Numbered from the stretch's first letter, positions 24,316 to 33,482 are shown. The stretch is 64,000 bases of DNA from Clostridia bacterium (GCA_900770255.1 CAAGJN010000067.1:38689-102688); one strand, 5' to 3'. Notes: a model not told the origin generated them from the sequence alone. Numbers and translations: made by a program.

Positions 24316-25509
24316 ATGGACATGAAAATAGCTCCGGCGCGCCTGAGCGGGAGCTTGGCCGCCCCTCCGTCAAAATCGCACGCGCACAGGCTGATGACAG
24401 CCATGTTTTTAGCGGGCCGGGAGATTCCCGAAGCGATGTGTACTTCCGACGATCTGAACGCGACGAGGCGCTGCCTTTACGCCCTGCGCAGCGGTGAGAC
24501 GCTCGACTGCGGCGAGAGCGGTACAACGCTTCGCTTTCTGCTCCCCGTGGCCGCGTCGCTCGGCGTGAAAGTCCGCTTCGAGGGACACGGCAGACTGCCG
24601 GAGCGGCCGATGTCCGAGCTTGTGCGGGCGCTCAGAGAAAACGGCGCCGTGATATCCTCGGATACGCTGCCGATAAGCCTTTCGGGCAAGCTGCACGCCG
24701 GCACATTTTGCGTACCCGGCAACATCAGCTCACAGTTCATCTCAGGGCTGCTGTTCGCCCTGCCGCTGCTCGGCGGTGACAGCGAGATCGTAATAAGCGG
24801 CAAGCGCGAATCCGCAGGATACATCGAAATGACTCTTGACGTGCTCAGAGCTTTTTCAATAGACATCAACCGCACCGAGAACGGTTTTACAATAAAAGGA
24901 AACCAGCAATACACAGCGCCCGCAGACTGTACCGTCCAGGGCGACTGGTCGAACGCCGCGTTTTTTCTGTGCATGTCGGCGCTCGGAAGCAATATAAAAA
25001 TAACCGGTCTCGACATTAGCTGCTCGCAGAGCGACCGCGCGGTGACGGATATATTGAAAAATTTCGGTGCTGAGGTGACTGATGCCGACGGGGCCGTTAC
25101 CGTATGCGGCGGGAAGCTGCACGGACAGAGAATAGATATTTCTCCCTGCCCCGATCTTTTCCCGGCGCTTGCAGTCACCGCCTGCGCCGCCGAGGGCGAC
25201 ACGGTCTTCTTCAACGCCGGGCGCCTCAGGATAAAGGAGAGCGACCGCATCGCGGCGGTTGAAGCGATGATAAAATCACTCGGCGGGAGCGCCGAGAGCA
25301 CGCGGGACACGCTGACCGTTCACGGCGGCGGGCTGCAGGGCGGAGAGGTCGATTCGTTCAACGATCACCGCATAGTTATGGCGGCCGCGACCGCCGCGTG
25401 TGTCTGCAAAGAGCCCATCATGATAAGGGGCGCTCAGGCAGTAAACAAATCGTACCCGACATTTTTCAAAGATTATACAGAGCTTGGAGGAAAATCGGAT
25501 GTCATTTGA
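24316..25509 (+). CDS. aroA: 3-phosphoshikimate 1-carboxyvinyltransferase (EPSP synthase)
   Basis: 397-residue enzyme joining PEP and shikimate 3-phosphate, step six of the pathway. Motifs: 'PPSKSHAHR' at the N-terminus (substrate Lys-Ser), 'GESGTTLRFLLP', 'GDWSNAAFF', 'RIKESDRIAAVE' and 'FNDHRIVMAAA'. The ATG at 24316 is preferred because GGAGGT lies 6 bases upstream; an earlier in-frame ATG would overlap aroB. Its 3' end overlaps the start of aroC by 11 bases, indicating coupled translation. Confidence 0.96.
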   Translation: MDMKIAPARLSGSLAAPPSKSHAHRLMTAMFLAGREIPEAMCTSDDLNATRRCLYALRSGETLDCGESGTTLRFLLPVAASLGVKVRFEGHGRLPERPMSELVRALRENGAVISSDTLPISLSGKLHAGTFCVPGNISSQFISGLLFALPLLGGDSEIVISGKRESAGYIEMTLDVLRAFSIDINRTENGFTIKGNQQYTAPADCTVQGDWSNAAFFLCMSALGSNIKITGLDISCSQSDRAVTDILKNFGAEVTDADGAVTVCGGKLHGQRIDISPCPDLFPALAVTACAAEGDTVFFNAGRLRIKESDRIAAVEAMIKSLGGSAESTRDTLTVHGGGLQGGEVDSFNDHRIVMAAATAACVCKEPIMIRGAQAVNKSYPTFFKDYTELGGKSDVI

Positions 25510-26575
25510 GAACGGAAGGAACATAAGCTTGACCGTGTTCGGCGAGTCACATGCGCGAGCGGTAGGCGCAGTCATAGAGGGACTTCCCGCGGGCGAGGAG
25601 ATCGACGAGGAGCTCATCATGCAGTTTATGCGCCGCAGAATGGGCGGCAAGCCCTGGAGCACTCCGCGCCGCGAGGAGGACAAGCCCGTTATCCTCTGCG
25701 GTCTGCTCAACGGCAAAACGACGGGAGCTGCACTTTGCGCGATAATAGAAAATAACAACACCCGTCCCGCCGACTACGAGAACATGAAAAAAATTCCGCG
25801 CCCGTCACATGCGGACTATCCGGCGTTTGTCAAATATAACGGCGCAAACGACCGCAGCGGCGGCGGGCAGTTCTCAGGCAGGCTGACGGCTCCGCTGTGC
25901 GCCGCAGGCGCTATCTGTGAGCAGATTCTCGAGCGCCGCGGCGTCAAGGTTGCCGCGCACCTTTCACGCGCGGCGGGCGTTGACGACAAACCCTTCGACC
26001 CCTGCAACCCGGACGGCGGCCTGTTCGAAAAGCTCAAGTGCAAGGAGTTTCCCGTCATTGACGACGAGGCGGGCGGCAGGATGATTGAACAGATCATCAG
26101 GGCAAAAGACAACATGGACTCGGTCGGAGGCGTTGTCGAATGTGCCGTAACCGGCCTTGAACCGGGGCTCGGCGAGCCGATATTCGGCTCGGTCGAAAGT
26201 CGGCTCAGTTCGATGATCTTCGGCATAGGCGGCGTTCGCGGAATCGAGTTCGGCGCGGGCTTTTTGGCGGCAGACATGACCGGAAGCCTCCACAACGACC
26301 CCTACTGCATAGTTGAAAATGAGATAAAAACAGTCACGAACAACCACGGCGGAATAATAGGCGGACTGACGAGCGGCATGCCGATAATTTTCAGAGCGGC
26401 GTTCAAGCCGACTTCCTCGATAGGTCTGCCGCAGAGAAGCATCGATCTCGATTCGCTCGAGGAGACGAAGCTCGAGATAAGAGGCCGTCACGATCCGTGC
26501 ATCGCCGTGCGCGCAGTTCCCTGCGTTGAGGCGGCCGCAGCCGTGACTGTACTTGATATACTGATGAGTAAATAA
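25499..26575 (+). CDS. aroC: Chorismate synthase
   Basis: 358-residue flavin-dependent enzyme converting EPSP to chorismate, the last common step. Family signatures: 'FGESHARAVGAVIEGLPAG', 'RRMGGK', 'RPSHADY', 'NDRSGGGQFSGRLTAPL', 'DSVGGVVECAVTG' and 'RHDPCIAVRAVPCVEA' near the C-terminus. The start is set by TTGGAGG 8 bases upstream and lies inside the end of aroA. The length is normal. Confidence 0.97.
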   Translation: MSFENGRNISLTVFGESHARAVGAVIEGLPAGEEIDEELIMQFMRRRMGGKPWSTPRREEDKPVILCGLLNGKTTGAALCAIIENNNTRPADYENMKKIPRPSHADYPAFVKYNGANDRSGGGQFSGRLTAPLCAAGAICEQILERRGVKVAAHLSRAAGVDDKPFDPCNPDGGLFEKLKCKEFPVIDDEAGGRMIEQIIRAKDNMDSVGGVVECAVTGLEPGLGEPIFGSVESRLSSMIFGIGGVRGIEFGAGFLAADMTGSLHNDPYCIVENEIKTVTNNHGGIIGGLTSGMPIIFRAAFKPTSSIGLPQRSIDLDSLEETKLEIRGRHDPCIAVRAVPCVEAAAAVTVLDILMSK

Positions 26576-26592
26576 AACAGGAGATGGAGAAA

Positions 26593-27732
26593 ATGGAACT
26601 TTCAGACTACAGAAAAGAGCTTGACAGTATTGACGCTCAGATGCTCGAGCTCTTCAAGCAGAGGATGAACACGGTGCGCGGAGTGGCCGAGTACAAAAAA
26701 GAACATAATCTGCCTATCCTCCAGCAGGGCAGAGAGAGGGAGATCCTTGCCTCTGCCGCCGCAAACGCCGGAGAGGAGCTTGAGGACTATGCACGCACAT
26801 TTTTCGCCTCTCTTATGGACGTCAGCCGCTCATATCAGTCAAGATTCATGAGCAATGGCGGCTCCGTTTCAGAGACGATAACCGAGGCGCTCAGAAATAC
26901 CCCGCCGATCTTCCCAAAGCACGGCACCGTCGCCTGTCAGGGCGTTGAGGGTGCTTATTCCCAAATGGCCTGCGACAAGCTTTTCACGGCTCCGTCTATC
27001 TCATATTTCAAGAACTTCGAGGGTGTGTTCGCCGCAGTTGAGCAGGGCCTGTGCGAATACGGCATACTGCCGATCGACAACAGCACTTACGGCACGGTCA
27101 ACGAGGTCTACGACCTGATGAAAAACTACCGTTTCCATATAGTCAGGAGCATTAAGCTCAAGGTCGATCACTCGCTGCTCGTCCTGCCCGGCACAGAGCT
27201 TAAAGACATCAAAGAGATCTTCTCCCACGAGCAGGCGCTCGGCCAATGCTCGGAATTCCTCAAGGCTCACCCCGACATCAAGGTCACGATATGTGAAAAC
27301 ACGGCGGCCGCCGCAAAGCTTCTCCACGATAGCGGCAGACATGACGCGGCGTCAATATCCTCGGCCGGCTGTGCCAACCTCTACGGGCTCAAAAAGCTCG
27401 ACGTGCATGTTCAGAACACCGACGGCAACTTTACGCGCTTTATCTGCATCTCCAAAAAAGCGATGATCTTCCCAGGCGCAGACAGGATAAGTCTTATGCT
27501 CTCCCTGCCCCACAGGCCCGGCTCGCTCTATTCGCTGATCTCCCGCTTCTCCGTGCTCGGACTCAACCTGACAAAGCTTGAGAGCCGTCCGATCGCCGGC
27601 AGCGATTTCGAGTTCATGTTCTATTTCGACATCGAGGCGTCGGTCTATTCTCCCTCAGTGCTCGCGCTGCTTGACGAGCTCTCCGAAAGCCCGGAGCTGT
27701 TCGTGTTCCTCGGCAGCTACTCGGAGGTCTGA
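26593..27732 (+). CDS. pheA: Bifunctional chorismate mutase / prephenate dehydratase
   Basis: 379-residue P-protein making phenylpyruvate from chorismate. Domains: AroQ-type chorismate mutase (about 1-85; 'LDSIDAQMLELFKQRM'), prephenate dehydratase (about 110-285; 'VACQGVEGAYSQMAC', 'GILPIDNSTYGTVNEVYDL', 'GNFTRFICIS'), and a C-terminal ACT domain ('PHRPGSLYSLISRF', 'LTKLESRPIAG') that in the family binds Phe for feedback inhibition. The ATG at 26593 has the better ribosome-site spacing (GGAG 9 bases away). It ends one base before aroE-aroK. Confidence 0.96.
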   Translation: MELSDYRKELDSIDAQMLELFKQRMNTVRGVAEYKKEHNLPILQQGREREILASAAANAGEELEDYARTFFASLMDVSRSYQSRFMSNGGSVSETITEALRNTPPIFPKHGTVACQGVEGAYSQMACDKLFTAPSISYFKNFEGVFAAVEQGLCEYGILPIDNSTYGTVNEVYDLMKNYRFHIVRSIKLKVDHSLLVLPGTELKDIKEIFSHEQALGQCSEFLKAHPDIKVTICENTAAAAKLLHDSGRHDAASISSAGCANLYGLKKLDVHVQNTDGNFTRFICISKKAMIFPGADRISLMLSLPHRPGSLYSLISRFSVLGLNLTKLESRPIAGSDFEFMFYFDIEASVYSPSVLALLDELSESPELFVFLGSYSEV

Positions 27733-27733
27733 G

Positions 27734-28966
27734 ATGAGGTGCGCACTTATAGGCGAAAGGCTCGGCCACAGCTACTCGAAGCTCATTCACGACTCATTCG
27801 GGCTTTACAGCTATGAGCTCGTGAGCCTGCCGAAGGAAAAACTGAGCGATTTTATGCGCGAGGGCGAGTTTGACGCATTTAACGTGACTATTCCCTACAA
27901 GCGGGACGTCATGCCCTACTGCTCATACATCAGCCCCGAGGCCGAGCATATCGGCAGCGTAAACACGGTAGTCAGAACTCCCGACGGGCTGCACGGCTTC
28001 AACACCGACTATTTCGGATTTAAGGCGATGGCAGACCGCGCGGGAATAAGCTTCAAGGGCAAAAATATCGTTATTCTCGGCAGCGGCGGCACTTCGCTGA
28101 CGGCACGGGCCGTCGCGGCGGACGGCGGCGCAGAGAAAATCTGCATCGTGTCCCGCTCGGGCGAATACAACTACGAGAACCTTGAGCGCCTCGCCGACTG
28201 CGACGTGCTGATAAACACGACGCCCGTCGGGATGTACCCAAAAAACGGCGCTTCGGCGGTAACGCTCGACAGCTTCCCGCGGTGCGGGGCAGTGCTCGAT
28301 GTGATATATAACCCCCTGCGTACTGAGCTTATTTTGCAGGCGCAGGAGAGAAATATAAAATGCTCCGGCGGGCTGTATATGCTCGTATCGCAGGCGGCTC
28401 AGAGCGCCGGATACTTTTGCGGCGCCGAGATACCGCAGCAGAAGGTCGAGGAGGTTTTCCGTTCGCTTACGCTGAGCGTGCAGAACATCGTGCTCGTCGG
28501 CATGCCCGGCTGCGGCAAGACTACCGTCGCTCGGGAGCTCGCAGCGCTCACGGGCAGACGGATCGCCGACACCGACGAAATGGTTGAAGCTTCTGCGGGG
28601 ATGAGCATTCCGGAAATCTTCGAAAAATACGGAGAACAGCATTTCAGAAAGCTCGAGAGCGAGGCGGTTTGCAGCGCCGCAAAGGAAAAAGGTCTGATAA
28701 TCTCGACCGGCGGCGGCGCGGTGCTCAGAGAGGAGAATGTGCACGCACTCAAGGGCAACGGACGGATATACCATCTGCTGCGCAGCCTTGACGAGCTTGC
28801 GCTCGACGGGCGTCCGCTTTCAAGGGACAGAGCCGCGCTCAAAAAGATGCTCAAAGAGCGCAGCCCAATATACGCCTCCTGTGCGGACACGCAGATCGAC
28901 AATAATCTGACTCCCGAGCAGACGGCCGAAAAAATACTCGGCGAATTTGAATCGTCGAGGGTGTGA
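27734..28966 (+). CDS. Fused shikimate dehydrogenase - shikimate kinase (AroE-AroK)
   Basis: 410-residue two-domain protein. The first part (about 1-245) is shikimate dehydrogenase: 'GERLGHSYSKLIH', the catalytic Lys in 'FNVTIPYKRDV', 'GFNTDYFGF' and the NADP motif 'ILGSGGTSLTARAV'. The second part (about 250-410) is shikimate kinase: P-loop 'GMPGCGKTTVA', 'DTDEMVEASAGMSIPEIF', 'STGGGAVLR' and the lid 'DGRPLSRDR'. It thus performs two consecutive steps, dehydroshikimate to shikimate to shikimate 3-phosphate. GGAGGT lies 5 bases before the ATG. Last gene of the operon; a terminator-like hairpin follows. Confidence 0.95.
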   Translation: MRCALIGERLGHSYSKLIHDSFGLYSYELVSLPKEKLSDFMREGEFDAFNVTIPYKRDVMPYCSYISPEAEHIGSVNTVVRTPDGLHGFNTDYFGFKAMADRAGISFKGKNIVILGSGGTSLTARAVAADGGAEKICIVSRSGEYNYENLERLADCDVLINTTPVGMYPKNGASAVTLDSFPRCGAVLDVIYNPLRTELILQAQERNIKCSGGLYMLVSQAAQSAGYFCGAEIPQQKVEEVFRSLTLSVQNIVLVGMPGCGKTTVARELAALTGRRIADTDEMVEASAGMSIPEIFEKYGEQHFRKLESEAVCSAAKEKGLIISTGGGAVLREENVHALKGNGRIYHLLRSLDELALDGRPLSRDRAALKKMLKERSPIYASCADTQIDNNLTPEQTAEKILGEFESSRV

Positions 28967-28977
28967 AAACAGATTAA

Positions 28978-29013
28978 AAGCGGCCCCACGGACAAATGCC
29001 CGTGGGGTCGCTT
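28978..29013. terminator. Hairpin between the aro operon and the ceramidase-like gene
   Basis: A 14-bp stem AAGCGGCCCCACGG / CCGTGGGGTCGCTT with one G-T pair. No long T run, but it stands between two converging genes. Confidence 0.65.
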
Positions 29014-29029
29014 CATTGCATCGCTGCAC

Positions 29030-30784
29030 CTATATATTGTTTCTGCGCGCTCTGAGCTGCTCCATCATATCCTTGACGCCCGAGGCAAAGGCCGACGCAG
29101 TATGACTGCCGAGGGAGAACATCTCCTGATAATGGGCATAGTCCTTAAAAAACAGCTTTTCAGGCAGCTTGCCGTAGCCCAAAAAGAACATGCAGTAGTC
29201 ATTGTCGGGAATGATATAGCCTATCGCATCGTTTGCAAGGCCGAACACCGCAGTATCGCCGCCGACAATGCTCTCTATGCTCTCAAAATCGCTCCCGCAG
29301 CCGGTGATGCTGTTTTCGGCGAGCATGTCTCCCGTCCCGCTGATGAGTCCGGACGTTATCTCGCCGGGCACGAGCGTTATCTTCATTTCGCCGCCGAGCT
29401 CGATATATCCCGTCTCAGTCAGCAGCTCATACACGCCCTTTTGCGGACGCAGCAGTTCAAAACTCGCGAAGCCGAGCTTGCCTATCATCTTTTCAAGCGG
29501 ATTATCGACGTTGAGCAATATTTTTTTGTGCGCCGAAGTCATGAGCGGCTCAAGCTCGCGCTCGGTTACGGGCTCGACGCCGATCCTGCGTACTGCGTCG
29601 CGGTAGGGCTCCCCGCTGTTTTCCGGCGAGAGCAGCGGATCTTTTTCTATTTCTTCGCGCGTCTTTGTCAGCGCGAGAGTCAGCTTGCCGAGATCGCGGC
29701 CGAGCGCCGAAGTCTGGGCTGCAAAGTTTTCTTCCTTTACACCGCCCGCTCCCCTGTTCGGATAAATTCCATTGACAGCGGCGTTGAAAAATATAAAGTT
29801 TTTGCCGGCACCATTGACTATTTCAGCCATATAGAAAGGGAAATCACTTGACAGCCTGTCGCCCGTATTTGCGCCGATCTTCATGCCGTTTGCGTAGGGA
29901 TGCGCACCGAAATTGACAATCACCGTCTCCCTCAGCGACGTATCGGCGGGGATAAAGCGCAGGCGGTTCATGCGCGGGGAATATTCGCGCGGAGGACGCT
30001 TTGAAAAGATAAAATCCTTCAGCCCGTACTCGGAGAGCGTCATGTCCTCATACGGCTTTTCGGCAGAATATTTTCCGAGCTTCTCAACGCTGTCAAAACC
30101 TATCTGCGCGAACATGAGCTTTCCCGGCGTCATGTTGTCAACCGCCTCGGAGACCGTCTTTTTTATCCTGCCGATGAGTCCGTCGATAAACTTTTCATCG
30201 ACGCTCGGGGTGAGCTCCCGTTTTGTAAAAAACAGCTCGCTGATATTTTTAAAAAATTTCTCGCCTGTTACGCTCCAGATGCCCATGGTATCGACTGAGC
30301 TGTGCGCGTGGGTCGAAAGGATGTTTATATATGAAACATTGTTCGTGCGGCAGAAGCCATCGAGTCCCCTGCGCACACGGCTAATCACGGGCGCGGTGAG
30401 TCCGATGCAGTCAACGGTGCAGAAAACCTCCGCGGGTCTGTCGCCCCCGTCGCTTATCGCTATCGCCCTGATCATAATATCGTCGAGCACGCTTTTTATC
30501 CTGCGCGGCGGCACGGAAAGGTTGCCTCCGACATAGTATTTCTTAGCGCTCACATCGCCCGGCGCTGCGCTGCGCTCGGAATAGCCGAGATACCACGAGT
30601 CACCCGGCGCGTCTCCGATACGCAGCTTTGCATCGGAATCAAAATTTTTATTATTCTCGCATCTTTTGAAATTTACGGGCTCCGGCAGCAGTTTGTTCAT
30701 TCCCTCGAGCAGGGAGGTTAGTCCTTTTTCGGCTCTCCTTGCGCGCTTTGCACCGCTTTTAAATTTTTCATCAAAGATGTACAT
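29030..30784 (-). CDS. Neutral/alkaline ceramidase-like protein, no signal peptide
   Basis: 584-residue protein resembling the N-terminal catalytic domain of neutral/alkaline non-lysosomal ceramidases: 'EVFCTVDCIGLTAPVISRV', the zinc-ligand region 'LSTHAHSSVDT', 'VNFGAHPYANG', 'TGDRLSSDFPFYMAE' (nucleophile region), and a later 'GYIIPDNDY'. True ceramidases hydrolyse N-acyl sphingosine and are usually exported, but this one begins with a charged helix and no signal peptide. It may act on another amide or ester, perhaps inside the cell. The start at 30784 has an AAGGAGG site. It is monocistronic. Confidence 0.75.
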   Translation of the reverse strand: MYIFDEKFKSGAKRARRAEKGLTSLLEGMNKLLPEPVNFKRCENNKNFDSDAKLRIGDAPGDSWYLGYSERSAAPGDVSAKKYYVGGNLSVPPRRIKSVLDDIMIRAIAISDGGDRPAEVFCTVDCIGLTAPVISRVRRGLDGFCRTNNVSYINILSTHAHSSVDTMGIWSVTGEKFFKNISELFFTKRELTPSVDEKFIDGLIGRIKKTVSEAVDNMTPGKLMFAQIGFDSVEKLGKYSAEKPYEDMTLSEYGLKDFIFSKRPPREYSPRMNRLRFIPADTSLRETVIVNFGAHPYANGMKIGANTGDRLSSDFPFYMAEIVNGAGKNFIFFNAAVNGIYPNRGAGGVKEENFAAQTSALGRDLGKLTLALTKTREEIEKDPLLSPENSGEPYRDAVRRIGVEPVTERELEPLMTSAHKKILLNVDNPLEKMIGKLGFASFELLRPQKGVYELLTETGYIELGGEMKITLVPGEITSGLISGTGDMLAENSITGCGSDFESIESIVGGDTAVFGLANDAIGYIIPDNDYCMFFLGYGKLPEKLFFKDYAHYQEMFSLGSHTASAFASGVKDMMEQLRARRNNI

Positions 30785-30871
30785 ATCAGAGCCTCCTTAA
30801 ATAAGTGTCATTAGCCATGCACCGGCGGGCATATAATCATTTGCCGCCGCGCTAAAGCAGTCTACACCTCT

Positions 30872-30900
30872 ATAATACCTTTTTTATGAAGAAATAACAA
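30872..30900 (-). promoter_or_regulatory. Putative SigA promoter of the ceramidase-like gene
   Basis: On the minus strand TTGTTA (30900-30895), 17-base spacer, TATTAT (30877-30872). The remaining AT-rich gap to 31070 shows no further clear element. Confidence 0.5.
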
Positions 30901-31070
30901 GTGCGTGTTATTCACGGTTCGTACAAATTTTCTTTACTTTGATTTAATGAATTTTTACTATTCAGGACACAATCAAATGATATTATGTCAGTGTAGTGAG
31001 AGGGAAATCAAACCATCAATTAACTACTTGTTCTCCCGGCAGGGAAAACACACGAAAGGACATCAGCAAA

Positions 31071-31514
31071 ATGAAAAACAAAGCCTGTGTTCTCGTATGC
31101 GTGACCCCGCAGAGTCAGTGTGAAACACTTATCCGTTCAGGATCGCTCATAGCACAGCAATACGGAGTGCCGCTCGAGGTGCTCAGCGTATTTCACGAGA
31201 GAGACGGCATAAGTCCCGATCCGGCAGTTCTCGAAGAGCTTTACGACTGCGCGCGCCGCGAAAACGCCCAGATGAGCGTATATTTCAACGACAGCCCGGC
31301 CATACTCGCAGCAGTCATCGCCAAAAAGAAGGGAGCTGTTGACATTGTCGCAGGTTTCCCGAAAGAGCGCAGCACACATTTTATCTCCACTCTGCACACG
31401 CTTGTACCGGACATCCAGATCAGCATGGTCGATGTTGACGACAACGGCAAGATCTACCGAATGATTCCCCAGAACGCCCAGCAGAGCTATGAAATAGTCG
31501 GCGCTCAGAGTTAA
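31071..31514 (+). CDS. UspA-like (KdpD-type) universal stress domain protein
   Basis: 147-residue stand-alone protein resembling the universal-stress/alpha-hydrolase domain found in KdpD: 'ACVLVCVTPQSQCETLIRSGSLIAQQYGVPLEVLSV' at the N-terminus and a nucleotide-binding-fold pattern of alternating strands and helices. The typical ATP loop GxxGxS is not evident. Cytosolic; role unknown. The ATG at 31071 has AAAGGA 10 bases upstream. It ends at a strong bidirectional terminator. Confidence 0.65.
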   Translation: MKNKACVLVCVTPQSQCETLIRSGSLIAQQYGVPLEVLSVFHERDGISPDPAVLEELYDCARRENAQMSVYFNDSPAILAAVIAKKKGAVDIVAGFPKERSTHFISTLHTLVPDIQISMVDVDDNGKIYRMIPQNAQQSYEIVGAQS

Positions 31515-31562
31515 TTCAAGACATCCACAAACTTTTCCGGTTTTTTCATTGTTATTCTCCAA

Positions 31563-31604
31563 AAATGCAGAAAGCTCACGGCAATCCGTGGGCTTTCTGC
31601 ATTT
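31563..31604. terminator. Bidirectional terminator between UspA-like gene and ispE
   Basis: Nearly perfect 18-bp stem AAATGCAGAAAGC.CACGG / CCGTG.GCTTTCTGCATTT. Confidence 0.85.
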
Positions 31605-31617
31605 ACATCCTGCAATT

Positions 31618-32502
31618 TTATTCTTCGCTGACTATCTCAACGCCGCAGTCTGCCGTTTTGCACAGATGGACGCTTCTGACAAGGCCGCTCGCTTCAAGCT
31701 CGCCGCAGCAGTCGGAAGCACTCTTTTCATCCTCAAAGAGGCCGAACACGGTCGGCCCGCTGCCGCTCATCTGGGCGAGCGAGCAGCCGTATCTGCGCAT
31801 AATACTCTTTATCCTTACACGCTCCGGAACCTCGATCGTCTGCTCAAAGACGTTGCCCGCATGGCGGCAGATCGCCTCAAAATCGCCGCTTGCCGCCGCG
31901 TCGAGCATGCCGACTTTGTTGGGATGATAAATATAATTCGCAGAATCAAAATCTCCGTAGGCGCGCGCCGTCGAAACTCCGCTCGCGGGCTTCGCGAGCA
32001 CCGCATAGCAGCTTTTGAGCTCCGGCAGAGGCGAGAGTATGCCGCCCGTGTGCTGCGAGAGCATCGTGCCGCCGATAATGCAAAATGGCACATCGCTGCC
32101 TATTTTGAGGCCTATTTCGCACATTTCGCGCTCGGTAAGGTGCGTTTTGAACAACTTATTGAGCCCTACGATAACGCCCGCTCCATCTGCGCTGCCGCCC
32201 GCAAGCCCCGCTTCAAACGGAATATTCTTGCCGATATGTATGTCTACCCCTCTGCCCTGAAGGCCGGTCTTTTCAAGAAAAGCCTGAGCAGCGCGGTAGG
32301 CTATATTTTTGCCGTCCACCGGCAGGGCGGGCTCCGAGCAGGTGAGCTTTATCATGCCGCTGTCATTTTCCTGTACGGTCACCGTGTCGGCAAGCGATAC
32401 GGACTGCATGACCATAAACAACGAATGGTATCCGCTGGGCAGCTTTGCGAGGATATCGAGAAAAAGATTGATCTTTGCATTTGCTCTGAGTTCGATTTTC
32501 AC
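31618..32502 (-). CDS. ispE: 4-diphosphocytidyl-2-C-methyl-D-erythritol kinase
   Basis: 294-residue GHMP kinase phosphorylating CDP-methylerythritol, the fourth enzymatic step of the non-mevalonate isoprenoid pathway. Signatures: 'ANAKINLFLDILAKLPSGYHSL' (substrate side), the ATP loop 'IPFEAGLAGGSADGAGVI', 'GSDVPFCIIGG' and 'MSGSGPTVFG'. The length is normal. A GGGAGG site precedes the ATG. It is downstream of the PHP phosphatase gene with a 27-base gap. Confidence 0.96.
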   Translation of the reverse strand: MKIELRANAKINLFLDILAKLPSGYHSLFMVMQSVSLADTVTVQENDSGMIKLTCSEPALPVDGKNIAYRAAQAFLEKTGLQGRGVDIHIGKNIPFEAGLAGGSADGAGVIVGLNKLFKTHLTEREMCEIGLKIGSDVPFCIIGGTMLSQHTGGILSPLPELKSCYAVLAKPASGVSTARAYGDFDSANYIYHPNKVGMLDAAASGDFEAICRHAGNVFEQTIEVPERVRIKSIMRRYGCSLAQMSGSGPTVFGLFEDEKSASDCCGELEASGLVRSVHLCKTADCGVEIVSEE

Positions 32503-32529
32503 TGCTTGCCTCCCCTTTCGAGCCTGTGT

Positions 32530-33339
32530 TTATTCTATGGGTATCTGAACCGGCGTGCGGTTCTGGAACAGCGTCACGCTATCAAAGCCGCTGCGTTTTG
32601 CGATCTCTATTCCGGAGCCAATGCCCGCGCCGATGTCCTTGGCGTAGTGCGCGTCCGAGCCGACGGTAACCATCTCGCCGCCGAGTTCCTTAAAGCGCCT
32701 GACCACAGCTTCCTCGGGCATCGTCCTGCCGAGCGTCTGCCTAAGGCCCGAGGTGTTTATCTCGAGCGCCTTGTTATTTTTGACGAGCAGCGAAAGTATC
32801 TCATCGATCTTTTCGCCGAACGCCGAAATATCGACGGGAATATTATGCTCTCCGACTATATAGCGCAAAGGATACGTCATATGCGCCAGCGCGTCGAACT
32901 TTGCCCACGCGGCGAGCTTTATCAGCTCGTCAAAATAGCGGTTGAGAAGATCGGTTACATCCCATTGGGAATAGTCAAGGTACATAAAATCCTGCTCATT
33001 CTCAAAATTGTGCACGGAGGCGACAACAAAATCATACGGCAGGGAGCGCAGTATCTCCTCGGACGTCGCGACGTCATACATCGGCTGACCGAGCTCAATT
33101 CCCGCACACACGAGCAGCTTGCCGCAGAAAGCGGAGCGCGCCTTCGTCACATCGATAAACGACTGGAGCGCAGCGCGGTCATAGTGATCGCGCCTGTAAA
33201 AATCCGCCTCGACGTGATCCGTGAAGGCAATAGCCCTGAGTCCCGCCAGCTCAGCGCGCTCGCACATATACATCGCCGAATGATGCCCGTCCGGAGAGTT
33301 GTCAGTATGAACATGAGTGTCGATTATTCTATGGGGCAT
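32530..33339 (-). CDS. PHP-domain histidinol-phosphatase-like protein
   Basis: 269-residue PHP-family phosphoesterase most like HisJ histidinol phosphatase. Metal-binding motifs: 'IDTHVHTDNSPDGHHS' at the start, 'AFTDHVE', Glu in 'AGIELGQ', 'SVHNFE', 'LAHMTYP' and the terminal 'GSDAHYAKDIG'. No histidine-biosynthesis genes are near, so the substrate is uncertain. The ATG at 33339 has a GGAGGA site 7 bases upstream; the longer frame has none. Confidence 0.85.
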   Translation of the reverse strand: MPHRIIDTHVHTDNSPDGHHSAMYMCERAELAGLRAIAFTDHVEADFYRRDHYDRAALQSFIDVTKARSAFCGKLLVCAGIELGQPMYDVATSEEILRSLPYDFVVASVHNFENEQDFMYLDYSQWDVTDLLNRYFDELIKLAAWAKFDALAHMTYPLRYIVGEHNIPVDISAFGEKIDEILSLLVKNNKALEINTSGLRQTLGRTMPEEAVVRRFKELGGEMVTVGSDAHYAKDIGAGIGSGIEIAKRSGFDSVTLFQNRTPVQIPIE

Positions 33340-33453
33340 GGCTGTTCCTCCGAAAACTGCTGGATAAAATATACTGGATAAAATATATAATAACATATTT
33401 TGCCGCACACGAACAGTATTAAACACAAAAAATTTCAAATTATTATCCTGCTA

Positions 33454-33482
33454 TTGAGAATGGGCATAAAATATGATAGAAT
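33454..33482 (+). promoter_or_regulatory. SigA promoter of the ACT-UPF0210 pair
   Basis: TTGAGA (33454-33459), 17-base spacer, TAGAAT (33477-33482). It lies about 60 bases before the ACT-domain gene. Confidence 0.7.

Noticed and set aside
31549..33381. 610-codon plus-strand open frame
   Set aside because: Antisense to ispE and the PHP phosphatase gene, with no ribosome site and a low-complexity Arg/Ala-rich translation.
33360..33390. Direct repeat of TGGATAAAATATA before the PHP phosphatase gene
   Set aside because: Only two short AT-rich copies; chance or promoter-related sequence is sufficient explanation.
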